A stretch of DNA of 64,000 bases from Flavobacteriaceae bacterium LSUCC0859 (GCA_022239325.1 JAKOGP010000004.1:1-64000); one strand, 5' to 3'. Shown: positions 25,392-34,325, counted from the first letter of the stretch. Notes: generated by a model from the sequence alone, not told the origin. Numbers and translations are program-made.

Positions 25392-27035
25392 ATGGCGATA
25401 GTAGTAAACATGCCCAGATTGTCAGATACCATGGAGGAAGGAACCGTGGCAAGCTGGCTTAAGAAAGTAGGAGACTCTGTGTCTGAAGGAGATATATTAG
25501 CAGAAATTGAAACAGATAAAGCTACCATGGAATTTGAGTCCTTCAATGAAGGGACCTTGCTTCATATTGGTATACAAGAAGGGGAGGCCGCTCCGGTAGA
25601 CGCTCTTTTAGCCATCATTGGTGAACCTGGAGAAGACATTAGTGATTTGCTTTCCGGAGGAACTTCTCAAGCTGCTCCAGCCGCCACAGAAACTCCAGCA
25701 GTAGCGGGAAGCGAAGCAGCTGCCCAGCAAACTTCAGCAGCCTCTCTGCCTGAAGGTGTGGTGGTTGTGAATATGCCTAGGCTGTCAGACACCATGGAAG
25801 AAGGTACTGTAGCTACATGGCTTAAAAAAGTAGGAGACTCCGTAGCAGAGGGAGATATTTTAGCAGAAATAGAGACGGACAAAGCCACTATGGAATTTGA
25901 GTCTTTCAATGAGGGGACACTTCTTCACATTGGTATACAAGAAGGGGAGGCTGCTCCGGTAGACTCATTGCTTGCTATTATTGGCCCTAAAGGGGCTGAT
26001 GTTTCTGCGGCTCTACAGCCAGCAGCGGCTACTGCGACAGAAGCAGTTGCAGTGCCACAGGCGGCTCCAGCTCCTAAAACAGAAACAGCAGCTGCACCAG
26101 CAGCGGCAGCTACGCCAGTAGCAGCGGCCCCTGCTCCAGTGCATGGAGGACGTATTTTTGCTTCGCCTTTGGCTAAGAAATTAGCTGCCGAGAAGGGAAT
26201 TTCTCTTTCTGAGGTAAAGGGTAGTGGAGAACAAGGAAGAATTGTAAAAATAGATATAGAGCGCTTTACGCCAAGCACTGCTTCTGTAGCACCAGCGGTG
26301 TCCTCTGCATCGGCGCCAGCCAAAACAGCGGCACCCCTATTGGCCCAAGGAGAGGAGCACTTTACAGAGGAGAAAAACTCTCAAATGCGCAAGGTCATTG
26401 CCAAGCGTCTGGCAGAGTCTAAATTCACAGCGCCTCATTACTACCTCACCATTGAGGCAGACATGGACGCTGCGATGGCTTCTAGAGCACAGATTAACAG
26501 CTTGCCAGACACCAAAGTGTCCTTTAACGACATGGTGTTAAAAGCGGCTGCGATGGCCCTTAAAAAGCATCCGCAGGTAAACACCACTTGGTTGGGAGAC
26601 AGCACGCGTTTTAACAGCCATGTGCATATGGGTGTTGCGGTTGCGGTACCAGACGGTTTGGTGGTTCCTGTAGTTAAATTTGCAGACCAACAAAGTCTCA
26701 CGCAAATTGGTGCTGCGGTGAGAGAACTCGCTGGAAAAGCCAGGGATAAAAAACTCACTCCTGCAGAGATGGAGGGCAGTACTTTTACGGTGTCTAACCT
26801 AGGAATGTTTGGCATTCAGGAGTTTACCTCTATCATTAACCAGCCTAACTCTGCCATCTTATCGGTGGGGGCTATTGTACAGAAACCCGTGGTTAAAGAC
26901 GGCGCTGTAGTGGCTGGGAATACCATGAAACTCACTTTAGCTTGTGACCACAGAACAGTGGACGGTGCTACGGCAGCGGCCTTCCTTCAAACTTTACAAG
27001 CGTATATAGAAAATCCAGTAACTATGTTGGCCTAG
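25392..27035 (+). CDS. pdhC: Dihydrolipoamide acetyltransferase (pyruvate dehydrogenase E2) with two lipoyl domains
   Basis: This is the E2 core of the pyruvate dehydrogenase complex, which moves the acetyl group from E1 to CoA on swinging lipoyl arms. It has 547 residues. Two near-identical lipoyl domains (about residues 2-80 and 125-203) each contain ETDKATMEF with the Lys to be lipoylated. An Ala/Pro-rich linker follows, then a peripheral-subunit-binding domain (FASPLAKKLAAEKGISLSEV, about 255-290). The C-terminal acyltransferase domain (about 325-547) holds the His-Asp catalytic motif in DHRTVDGATAAAF. A strong terminator follows. Confidence 0.95.
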   Translation: MAIVVNMPRLSDTMEEGTVASWLKKVGDSVSEGDILAEIETDKATMEFESFNEGTLLHIGIQEGEAAPVDALLAIIGEPGEDISDLLSGGTSQAAPAATETPAVAGSEAAAQQTSAASLPEGVVVVNMPRLSDTMEEGTVATWLKKVGDSVAEGDILAEIETDKATMEFESFNEGTLLHIGIQEGEAAPVDSLLAIIGPKGADVSAALQPAAATATEAVAVPQAAPAPKTETAAAPAAAATPVAAAPAPVHGGRIFASPLAKKLAAEKGISLSEVKGSGEQGRIVKIDIERFTPSTASVAPAVSSASAPAKTAAPLLAQGEEHFTEEKNSQMRKVIAKRLAESKFTAPHYYLTIEADMDAAMASRAQINSLPDTKVSFNDMVLKAAAMALKKHPQVNTTWLGDSTRFNSHVHMGVAVAVPDGLVVPVVKFADQQSLTQIGAAVRELAGKARDKKLTPAEMEGSTFTVSNLGMFGIQEFTSIINQPNSAILSVGAIVQKPVVKDGAVVAGNTMKLTLACDHRTVDGATAAAFLQTLQAYIENPVTMLA

Positions 27036-27058
27036 GCTTAGGGTTATCTAAGGACTTT

Positions 27059-27087
27059 AAAGCCCGGCTTAAGCCGGGCTTTTTTTT
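27059..27087 (+). terminator. Terminator of pdhA-pdhC
   Basis: A GC-rich perfect hairpin (AGCCCGGCTT-AAGCCGGGCT) is followed by a run of T residues. It lies 25 bases past the pdhC stop. Confidence 0.92.
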
Positions 27088-27188
27088 GTAACCTATCTTA
27101 AAGATTGGGGGAATATATTGCATTTTGAGCTAGTAGTCTGCCCCTAAATAACTACTTTTACTATACGTATTTACAAGCCCATACCCTC

Positions 27189-28169
27189 TTGAAAATCACC
27201 GACCAGATTAAAGCCCCTATTGCAGAAGAGATGTCCCTTTTTGAGGATAAATTTTTTGTGTCCATGAGCTCTAAAGTAGCCCTGCTCAATAGGATTACTT
27301 ATTATATAGTGAATAGAAAGGGCAAGCAAATGCGTCCGATGTTTGTTTTTTTAACAGCTAAAATGCTTGGTGGGGGCGGGCAGCTGCCAGAGCGCAGCTA
27401 CCGCGGTGCCTCTGTAATTGAGCTCATTCACACCGCCACCCTAGTGCATGACGACGTGGTAGACGAGTCTGACAAACGCCGCGGTTTTTTTTCTATCAAC
27501 GCACTGTGGAAAAATAAAATTGCTGTGCTGGTAGGAGACTACCTATTGTCTAAAGGCCTCTTGTTGTGCATAGACCATGAAGATTTTGATCTGCTTAAAA
27601 TTATATCTGTGGCTGTAAGAGAGATGAGTGAGGGCGAACTATTACAGATAGAAAAAGCCCGCCGCCTAGATATTACAGAAGCGGTATACTATGATATTAT
27701 TCGCCAAAAAACTGCTACGCTTATTGCTGCATGTTGTGCTTTGGGAGCAGCCTCTGTAAATCCGAATAGCACAGACATAGAAAAAATGCGCAAATTTGGA
27801 AGTCTAATTGGTATGGCATTTCAAATTAAAGACGACTTATTTGATTACGGAACTCGGTCTATTGGGAAGCCCACAGGTATAGATATAAAGGAGCAAAAAA
27901 TGACCCTGCCACTCATTCATGCCCTACAACAGGCTTCTGTAGCAGAAAAAAAATGGATGATCCATACGGTAAAAAAGCACCACAAAGACGCCAAAAGAGT
28001 CCAATTACTTATTACAAAAGTTAAAGAACTGGGTGGTTTGGACTACGCTATTGCCCAGATGAATGGCTATAGAGATCAGGCCTTGCAAATTTTAGATGAT
28101 TTTCCAGCCTCTACATACAAAGACGCCCTAAGACTTATGGTAAACTACGTGGTAGACAGAGAGAAGTAA
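27189..28169 (+). CDS. Polyprenyl synthetase family protein (trans-isoprenyl diphosphate synthase)
   Basis: This enzyme lengthens isoprenoid diphosphates for quinone side chains or the lipid carrier of cell-wall synthesis. The 326 residues include both Asp-rich motifs, DDVVDESDKRRG (about residue 99) and KDDLFDY (about 220), that bind Mg-diphosphate. GKQMRPMFVFLTAKML is the usual first conserved region. The start is TTG; the upstream frame offers no better start. It is monocistronic, between the pdh terminator and the sigma-factor gene. Chain length (C30-C45, e.g. octaprenyl) cannot be read with certainty. Confidence 0.9.
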   Translation: MKITDQIKAPIAEEMSLFEDKFFVSMSSKVALLNRITYYIVNRKGKQMRPMFVFLTAKMLGGGGQLPERSYRGASVIELIHTATLVHDDVVDESDKRRGFFSINALWKNKIAVLVGDYLLSKGLLLCIDHEDFDLLKIISVAVREMSEGELLQIEKARRLDITEAVYYDIIRQKTATLIAACCALGAASVNPNSTDIEKMRKFGSLIGMAFQIKDDLFDYGTRSIGKPTGIDIKEQKMTLPLIHALQQASVAEKKWMIHTVKKHHKDAKRVQLLITKVKELGGLDYAIAQMNGYRDQALQILDDFPASTYKDALRLMVNYVVDREK

Positions 28170-28264
28170 GCTCTCTTTACACCACTATTCCAAAAGATTT
28201 TAAATTTTTTTGCAACTTTTCAGATTGTTGCACGTCTTTATAATAAACCATCCAATTAGACCCA

Positions 28265-28858
28265 TTGAAAATAGTGCCATTACATGCTTCGGAAAGCGAT
28301 TTAATTTCAGGACTAAAAGCTAAAGATCCAAAGGCTCAAGAGAAGTTGTACACGCTTTTCTCTGCCAAGATGTTTGCCGTTTGTAAGCGTTATCTAAAAG
28401 ATGTTGGAGAGGCGGAAGATCTTCTTGTGGAGGGCTTTTTGAAGGTTTTTAAAAAAATAGATCATTTTAAGGGAAAGGGGAGTTTTGAGGGATGGCTTCG
28501 GAGGATTTTTGTAAATCTAGCCTTAGATGTATTGAGGAATAAGAAAAAAATGGAGCTGCAGGTTTCATGGAGCGATGTCTCTGAGATAGCAGATGATGTT
28601 TGTGAGGACGCAGATGTGTTTCTCGCCTCTGAGGCGTTGAGTGTAGGAGATTTGTTAAGCCTTATAGAGGATTTAAAAGATCCGTATGGTTTGGTTTTTA
28701 GTTTGTATGTTTTAGACAACTTATCCCATCAAGAAATTTCAGAACAGTTAGAGATTACCCTAGCAAATTCTAAATCTATTCTGCACCGAGCTAGAAAACA
28801 GTTACAACTGTCTATTATAAATGTTAAAAAAAACACGCATGGAAAAGTCCGCATTTGA
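28265..28858 (+). CDS. ECF-family RNA polymerase sigma factor
   Basis: The 197-residue protein has sigma region 2 (DVGEAEDLLVEGFLKVFKKI through SFEGWLRRIFVNLALDVLRN, about 45-95). Region 4 is a helix-turn-helix (LSHQEISEQLEITLANSKSI, about 157-176, then HRARKQL). Such extracytoplasmic-function sigma factors redirect RNA polymerase to stress-response promoters. It starts with TTG. The next gene overlaps its 3' end and encodes a membrane protein that looks like its anti-sigma factor. The target promoters cannot be deduced here. Confidence 0.9.
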   Translation: MKIVPLHASESDLISGLKAKDPKAQEKLYTLFSAKMFAVCKRYLKDVGEAEDLLVEGFLKVFKKIDHFKGKGSFEGWLRRIFVNLALDVLRNKKKMELQVSWSDVSEIADDVCEDADVFLASEALSVGDLLSLIEDLKDPYGLVFSLYVLDNLSHQEISEQLEITLANSKSILHRARKQLQLSIINVKKNTHGKVRI

Positions 28859-29543
28859 CCCGTATATTAAAGAGCGCTTATCTGCTGTGGAACACCAGCC
28901 TAACAAGGAAGTCTGGGGGCGTATACAGCTTGCTTTGTCAAAAGAAACGCAAGCTACTCCAGTTAAAAGGCGATTTGGGTGGTGGCAGCTAGCAACTGCT
29001 GCAGCCATAGTGGGCTTAGTAGGTTCTGTTTTCTTTCTAAAACAAGCTCCTGTAAAGCAGTCCATCTTGCTACCTTCTTTAGAGCTTGTAACCCGACCAG
29101 AGGTAAAGCAAGAGCTTCCTGTTTCAAAAGAGGCCCCTACTTTGGTTCTCAAAGAACAAGGCAGTAAGCTGGAGCCTAGCGGGGATCTTATAGCTAAACC
29201 TACCCAAAAGATTAGTGCTGCCAAGCCCTCCACATCTCTTGCTACCCATCAAAATATAGCACCAATAAGCCAAGACAAAGTTCTTGTTCCTGTCTCTGAG
29301 CAAACGTTTTCTAGAGAAGTGTCTGAGACTATGGCCCTCGCACTTCTTGAAAAGCACACTGCTCTTGCTCAAACTCAAACAAAACAGCAGCTTGCTCAAA
29401 AAATATCCCAATCCGTAAATGCTTCAGACTTGTTGTTAGAGGTGGAGACGGATCTAAATAAAACCTTTAGAGCGAAAGTAGTTCAAGAAATAAAGCAGAA
29501 TATTGTTAAAATAAGCCAATCTATGGCTCTCAGAAATCAGTAG
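28839..29543 (+). CDS. Putative anti-sigma factor (single-pass membrane protein)
   Basis: The 234-residue form starts at ATG 28839; an alternative in-frame ATG lies at 28821. It has a short cytosolic N-terminus (FDPYIKERLSAVEHQPNKEVW, about 40 residues) and one membrane helix (WQLATAAAIVGLVGSVFFL). A long low-complexity Lys/Ser/Gln-rich periplasmic tail follows, with LAKHTALAQ-like coiled segments. It overlaps the sigma gene by 20 bases, the usual coupling of an ECF sigma and its inhibitor. Cytosolic sigma-binding and periplasmic sensing are inferred from position and topology. No zinc motif (HxxxCxxC) is visible, so it is not a ZAS-type anti-sigma factor. Confidence 0.72.
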   Translation: MEKSAFDPYIKERLSAVEHQPNKEVWGRIQLALSKETQATPVKRRFGWWQLATAAAIVGLVGSVFFLKQAPVKQSILLPSLELVTRPEVKQELPVSKEAPTLVLKEQGSKLEPSGDLIAKPTQKISAAKPSTSLATHQNIAPISQDKVLVPVSEQTFSREVSETMALALLEKHTALAQTQTKQQLAQKISQSVNASDLLLEVETDLNKTFRAKVVQEIKQNIVKISQSMALRNQ

Positions 29544-29599
29544 ATAGATCGGAAAATAAGGAAACAGCTCCCTGAGCGGAATTTATTAAACACATACAT

Positions 29600-30718
29600 A
29601 TGAACCAGATTAACAAAATTATTTTAGGTGTACTTTTTAGTTTTTTTAGCTATTTACAGGCTCAGGAAACAAAAGAAAACATTCTTAAGGATAGTGTGCA
29701 GCTAAGTCCTTCGGACCAGGCTTTTTTGAGTTTTAAAGTAAAGCAACTTCAGGAGAAAAAGGCTGCTATTGTAAAAGCAGAAAAAGAGGCACTGGCCGCA
29801 TTTGTTTTGGAGATGGATAAAAGATATGCAAAGGGAGATATCTCTTTAGAAACTGCAGACAAACTCAAAAATGAAGCTGCTAAACTTAGGGCAGACAATA
29901 TTGCAAAAAGATCTGCCATCATAGATTTAGAAATTGAGTTGTTGCAAAATAATGATGGAGATGTAGTCCAGGCCACCACAGAATTAAAGGATTTAGACAA
30001 AGGGGCAGAATTTTCTATGGAGATCAATGGAAAGCCTTTTGTGTTTTTTAAGGAAAAACAAGTGAAGTACGACCGAAGAACCTATTCAGATTTTGTGATG
30101 ATCATGGGATTAAACAATCTTGTGAATTTTGATCAAGACATAAACTCAATAGAAGACGTAGACTTTATGTTAGGTGGCAGTCGGTTCTTTGAATTGGGTT
30201 GGGTATGGCGTACCCGTATGTTTGAAAATAGTAACTTTTTGCGTTTAAATTATGGATTGATGTTTCAGTTTAACGGCTTAAGGCCCAAAAACAATCAGTA
30301 CATTAGGGTTCAGGATGGGCAAACACAGTTGGTAGTCTTTGAAGAGGATTTAAGAAAATCTAAGTTTCGAACAGACCATCTGGTGTTCCCTATGCATTTG
30401 GAGTTTGGACGTTCAGACAAAATGAAAAGGGACGACAAAATTCGCTACTCTATTCAAAATTCTTTTAGAATAGGAATTGGTGGTTATGTAGGTTTTAACC
30501 TGAGTAGCAGGCAGAAATTAAAGTACAGCCAAAATGGAGAGCGAGTGAAAGAGAAATTTAAGCAAGGCTATGACGTAACTCCATTCGTATATGGACTCAG
30601 TGCCTACGCTGGGAGGGGTGGCACACAGTTATACGCCAAGTATGATCTAAATCCCTTGTTTGCTAGCGGTCCTATTAAGGGTAATAATATTTCACTTGGC
30701 TTTCGCTTTGACCTCTAA
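29600..30718 (+). CDS. Outer-membrane beta-barrel protein with a coiled-coil N-terminus
   Basis: The 372 residues start with a signal peptide (about residues 1-22, ending in LQAQ). A helical, Lys/Glu-rich region follows (about 40-110, KVKQLQEKKAAIVKAEKEAL and on). A beta-barrel-like region of about 200 residues (GSRFFELGWVWRTRMFENS onwards) ends in an aromatic terminus (GNNISLGFRFDL). I cannot name the family. It follows the sigma/anti-sigma pair by 56 bases and is oriented with it, so it may be a target of that system or part of the same operon. Confidence 0.7.
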   Translation: MNQINKIILGVLFSFFSYLQAQETKENILKDSVQLSPSDQAFLSFKVKQLQEKKAAIVKAEKEALAAFVLEMDKRYAKGDISLETADKLKNEAAKLRADNIAKRSAIIDLEIELLQNNDGDVVQATTELKDLDKGAEFSMEINGKPFVFFKEKQVKYDRRTYSDFVMIMGLNNLVNFDQDINSIEDVDFMLGGSRFFELGWVWRTRMFENSNFLRLNYGLMFQFNGLRPKNNQYIRVQDGQTQLVVFEEDLRKSKFRTDHLVFPMHLEFGRSDKMKRDDKIRYSIQNSFRIGIGGYVGFNLSSRQKLKYSQNGERVKEKFKQGYDVTPFVYGLSAYAGRGGTQLYAKYDLNPLFASGPIKGNNISLGFRFDL

Positions 30719-30753
30719 TATTTTGTTACTTTTATAGGCCAAACTCTTTTTGA

Positions 30754-32748
30754 TTGATTTCCAGGAATACCATAGACAAAGTATATGAAACGGCCCGTAT
30801 AGAGGAGGTGATTGGAGACTTTGTACAGCTTAAAAAATCAGGAGCCAATTTCAAGGGGCTTAGTCCTTTTACAGATGAGCGATCTCCAAGTTTTATGGTC
30901 TCTCCTGTAAAACAAATTTGGAAAGATTTTTCTAGTGGTAAGGGAGGGAATGTGGTAGCTTTTGTGATGGAGCATGAGCATTTCACCTATCCAGAAGCCA
31001 TTAAATATCTGGCTAAAAAATACCAGATAGAAATTGAAGAAACGGTCCAAACAGACGCTCAAAAAGAGGCCGCCAATGAAAGAGAGAGTATGTATCTGGT
31101 GTCTGAATATGCCCAAACCTACTTTTCAGATATTTTATGGACCTCTCCCTTAGGCAAAGCCATAGGCCTTTCTTATTTTAAAGAACGCGGCTTTACAGAA
31201 GAGACCATTAGGCGCTTTGGATTGGGCTACTGCCTAGATGAATGGGATGGTTTTACTAAAGCAGCCATAGAGAATCAGTACAGCTTAAAGTATTTAGAAG
31301 CTACCGGACTCACCATAGTAAAGCCCAGCACAGAACAGACAGAAGCTAAAAGCTTTGACAGGTTTAAAGGCAGGGTGATGTTTCCCATACACTCTATGAG
31401 TGGGCGTGTGCTTGGTTTTGGAGGTAGGATACTCACCCAAGATAAAAAAGCTGCTAAGTATTTAAACTCTCCGGAGAGTGAAATTTACAATAAAAGCAAG
31501 GTGTTATACGGCATCTATTTAGCAAAACAATCCATTGCTAAATTAGATAATTGCTATTTGGTTGAAGGCTACACAGACGTCATACAGATGTATCAGCAAG
31601 GGGTACAAAACGTAGTCTCTTCCAGTGGTACCGCACTCACCTCAGACCAAATTAGACTCATAAGTAGGCTAACAAAAAACATTACCGTTCTCTTTGACGG
31701 GGACGCTGCAGGTCTTAGGGCTTCCTTAAGAGGGATAGACCTCATATTGGAGCAGGGGATGAATGTGAAAATCTGTACTTTTCCAGAAGGCGAAGACCCA
31801 GATAGTTTTGCCAAAGCCCATACGGAGGAAGAAATAAGATCTTATTTTGAGTCTCATGCCCAAGACTTTATTCAATTTAAGGCTTCCCTTCTCGCTACTG
31901 ACTCTGGAAACGACCCTGTAAAGCGCGCAGACACCATTAGAGACATCGTGGGTAGTATTGCTAAAATACCAGATGCTATTAAACAAGAAGTCTATTTGCA
32001 GTCTTGTGCGCAAATTATGGATATTTCAGAGCAGGTGCTTTTTAATACCATGGCTCAGATTTCTAAAAAGGAACTCAGAGAAGCACAGTCCAAGCCAAAG
32101 TTTGAGAGCGCCATGGGGGAGCGAACAAAATTTCAGGTTCACAAGCCAGAGGCACAGGCCGTTGAAAAACTAAATGTACAATGGATTTTAGAGAAAAAAA
32201 TCATTGAAATTCTATTGCTTTATGGCCAAACTACGGCTACTTTCGAAGATTTGATTTTAGAATCTCAAGAAGAAGGAGCTTTGGTACTCACGCCTAAGAA
32301 AGTAGAACAAAAGGTCTATGAAAAAGTGTATTTAGACTTGCAAGAAGATGAAATTGAGCTCACTCAAGACCACTTTAAACACATTTATTTTGAGCTCATA
32401 CAAGCTTTTAATGAGTCTGAGAGCTTCTCGCTCCCGAGTTTTATCAGTAATCTAGACCCAGAGCTAGCCACGGCTATTTCTTCCATACTTATGGAGGAAG
32501 AAAAATACCAACTGGGACAGTGGGAGAAAAAAAATATTTTCCCTAAAGACAAATCTCTGTCTGTTGCCCAATTGGTGACAGAAACCATTTTAAGTTTGCG
32601 TTGCTTTTTGATAAAAAAGCGCATGGAGCATATGCAAACACTCACAGCAGACCCAGAAAAGGACCATCAAGAAACCAAAGAAGAATTAGTGTCTTACCTG
32701 CAGTTGTATAGCTTACTGAATAAAAAACTAAATAGGGTGCTTGCTTAG
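30754..32748 (+). CDS. dnaG: DNA primase
   Basis: This replicative primase (664 residues) makes RNA primers for DNA synthesis. The catalytic core and Toprim domain are visible (VLGFGGRILTQDKKAAKYLNS; CYLVEGYTDVIQMYQQG; ITVLFDGDAAGLRAS). The C-terminal helicase-interaction region follows. The N-terminal zinc-ribbon region is present (FKGLSPFTDERSPSFMVSP ... DFSSGKGGNVVAF), but all positions that hold zinc Cys/His in other primases are replaced. The TTG start is supported because it keeps MISRNTIDKVYETARIEEV, the normal N-terminus of flavobacterial homologues. It converges with the response-regulator gene (4-base overlap). Confidence 0.95.
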   Translation: MISRNTIDKVYETARIEEVIGDFVQLKKSGANFKGLSPFTDERSPSFMVSPVKQIWKDFSSGKGGNVVAFVMEHEHFTYPEAIKYLAKKYQIEIEETVQTDAQKEAANERESMYLVSEYAQTYFSDILWTSPLGKAIGLSYFKERGFTEETIRRFGLGYCLDEWDGFTKAAIENQYSLKYLEATGLTIVKPSTEQTEAKSFDRFKGRVMFPIHSMSGRVLGFGGRILTQDKKAAKYLNSPESEIYNKSKVLYGIYLAKQSIAKLDNCYLVEGYTDVIQMYQQGVQNVVSSSGTALTSDQIRLISRLTKNITVLFDGDAAGLRASLRGIDLILEQGMNVKICTFPEGEDPDSFAKAHTEEEIRSYFESHAQDFIQFKASLLATDSGNDPVKRADTIRDIVGSIAKIPDAIKQEVYLQSCAQIMDISEQVLFNTMAQISKKELREAQSKPKFESAMGERTKFQVHKPEAQAVEKLNVQWILEKKIIEILLLYGQTTATFEDLILESQEEGALVLTPKKVEQKVYEKVYLDLQEDEIELTQDHFKHIYFELIQAFNESESFSLPSFISNLDPELATAISSILMEEEKYQLGQWEKKNIFPKDKSLSVAQLVTETILSLRCFLIKKRMEHMQTLTADPEKDHQETKEELVSYLQLYSLLNKKLNRVLA

Positions 32749-33377
32749 TAAAGCTCTAAAGCTCTTGCCTGTTGTAACAAGTCTACAATATTACTTACGC
32801 CCAGTTTTTTCATGAGTCTGGCTTTGTAGGTGCTCACTGTTTTCTCGTTAATGTCTAATCCTTCTGCTACTTCTTTATTTTTCTTGCCCGAAGAAAGTAA
32901 TTTTAAAACCTCAACTTCTCTAGAAGAAAGCTTTTTGAAGCGTATTTGGTTTTCAGATTCTTTAGAAGCGTCGCTTTTAAGTGTGGTTGCAATTGCTGAG
33001 CTCAAATAAATTTTACCCTGACTTATCTGGTGAAGTGCGGTTAGAATTTGATCTATTCTAGCGGTTTTAGGGAGATAGCCATAGGCGCCAGCTTTTATAC
33101 AACTCAATGCGTATACATTTTCAGGTTGCGCACTGTATATGAGTACCTTAATGTTTGGATAGTGCCTTTTTAGTCTTCTCAGGGCAGCAATACCGTTAAT
33201 TTCTGGGATATCTAATTCCAGAATAACAATATCTGGATTTGTTTTTTCTAAAGCATTAAAAAGGGCCTCTGTATGAGACACTGTGTCTAGTAGGCTAAAG
33301 TCTTCAGTGCTTTCAAATACGACACTCATCCCCAGCCTTATAATGGGATGGTTATCTGCAATAAGAATATTTATCAT
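32745..33377 (-). CDS. NarL/LuxR-family response regulator with atypical phospho-site
   Basis: The 210 residues are an N-terminal receiver domain (1-125) and a LuxR-type DNA-binding helix-turn-helix (LSSREVEVLKLLSSGKKNKE...TVSTYKARLMKKLGV, about 143-200). In the receiver the usual phospho-Asp is E54 (PDIVILELDIPEING), and the acidic pair reads D8-N9 (IADNHP) instead of Asp-Asp. The switch Ser and Lys (IYSAQ, LPKTA) remain. Glu can mimic phospho-Asp, so activity may be phosphorylation-independent. No histidine kinase is nearby. It converges with dnaG; upstream is nadE on the same strand, 90 bases away. Confidence 0.9.
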   Translation of the reverse strand: MINILIADNHPIIRLGMSVVFESTEDFSLLDTVSHTEALFNALEKTNPDIVILELDIPEINGIAALRRLKRHYPNIKVLIYSAQPENVYALSCIKAGAYGYLPKTARIDQILTALHQISQGKIYLSSAIATTLKSDASKESENQIRFKKLSSREVEVLKLLSSGKKNKEVAEGLDINEKTVSTYKARLMKKLGVSNIVDLLQQARALELY

Positions 33378-33467
33378 GATTGATTTTTCTTAGATTTGGG
33401 ATTCTTGAAAAATTTCTACATAAAAGTAACAAAAAAAGTAATTATATCAGTAATTTCCTACAAAGAA

Positions 33468-34259
33468 TTATTGTTTTAATGCTTCAGGGATTTCACAAAC
33501 AGGTATGGGTTTCATTTTGTGTTGGTTAGCCAAGTTTAATTTCTGAAAAATACCAAATACCTCTGCTTCTCTTCCTACAAAATCTTCGAGACGTTTTCCG
33601 TCTGCATTCATTTTCATGGCCCATTCTAGCTCAGGATAACTAGCCCCAATTTGATCTTCATCTGTTCTACTGTCTCCCCAGAGTCCGTCTGTAGGTGCAG
33701 CTGTTAGGATGTCTTCATGAATTCCCAGGTGCCCCCCTAAGGCATATACCTCCGTTTTTAATAGATCTGCAATGGGGCTTAAGTCTACCCCTCCGTCTCC
33801 ATATTTGGTGTAAAATCCTACCCCAAAATCTTCTACTTTATTTCCAGTACCTGCTACTAAAAGCCCGTGAAGCGCCGCAAAGTAATAGAGACTACTCATT
33901 CTAAGTCTTGCCCTGGTATTGGCTAAGCTCATAAACCGATCTTCTTCCTGAGTTACGGCTGGTACTACTTGAATAAATTGGTCAAAAACTGGGCTTAGAT
34001 TCACGGTAGTTTGAGACACATTTGAGTACTTATTTAACAGCCAGTCAGTATGATTTTTAGCCCTATCTACCTGATTTTTAGCTTGGTGTATGGGCATGTC
34101 TAAGCATAAGACTTCAAGGCCTGTCATGGCGCATAATGTAGAGGTTACTGCAGAGTCTATGCCCCCAGAAACCCCAATTACAAAGCCTTTAGATCCAGCA
34201 TTTTTAGCATAGTTGCTGAGCCATTGAACAATATGGTCAATAATTTTTTCTGTCTTCAT
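33468..34259 (-). CDS. nadE: NAD synthase (ammonia-dependent)
   Basis: This enzyme joins deamido-NAD and ammonia to give NAD, with ATP. It has 263 residues, with the ATP-pyrophosphatase P-loop VSGGIDSAVT near residue 30 and the deamido-NAD binding stretch GTGNKVEDFGVGFYTKYGDG. PIADLLKTEVYALGGHLGI is the C-terminal substrate region. No N-terminal glutaminase domain is fused, so it uses free ammonia. It is divergent from gldB with 66 bases between the ATGs, a common arrangement in flavobacteria. Confidence 0.95.
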   Translation of the reverse strand: MKTEKIIDHIVQWLSNYAKNAGSKGFVIGVSGGIDSAVTSTLCAMTGLEVLCLDMPIHQAKNQVDRAKNHTDWLLNKYSNVSQTTVNLSPVFDQFIQVVPAVTQEEDRFMSLANTRARLRMSSLYYFAALHGLLVAGTGNKVEDFGVGFYTKYGDGGVDLSPIADLLKTEVYALGGHLGIHEDILTAAPTDGLWGDSRTDEDQIGASYPELEWAMKMNADGKRLEDFVGREAEVFGIFQKLNLANQHKMKPIPVCEIPEALKQ

Positions 34260-34264
34260 ATCTC

Positions 34265-34293
34265 TTGATTTTACTATTATTGGACTAACTTTG
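34265..34293 (+). promoter_or_regulatory. Promoter of gldB-gldC
   Basis: TTG (34265-34267), 18 bases, TAACTTTG (34286-34293). It lies 32 bases before the preferred gldB ATG and inside the nadE-gldB divergent gap. Confidence 0.65.
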
Positions 34294-34325
34294 GACTATA
34301 AAAATAGGGTCTAATCTTGAGAATA

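Noticed and set aside
25667-26815. Ala-rich open frames on the minus strand opposite pdhC
   Set aside because: They mirror the Ala/Pro-rich linkers and acyltransferase domain of pdhC on the other strand. They are shadows caused by codon composition.
28188-28264. TATAAT-like sequence upstream of the sigma gene as a promoter
   Set aside because: It does not follow the Bacteroidota TAnnTTTG pattern and AT-rich matches occur by chance here.
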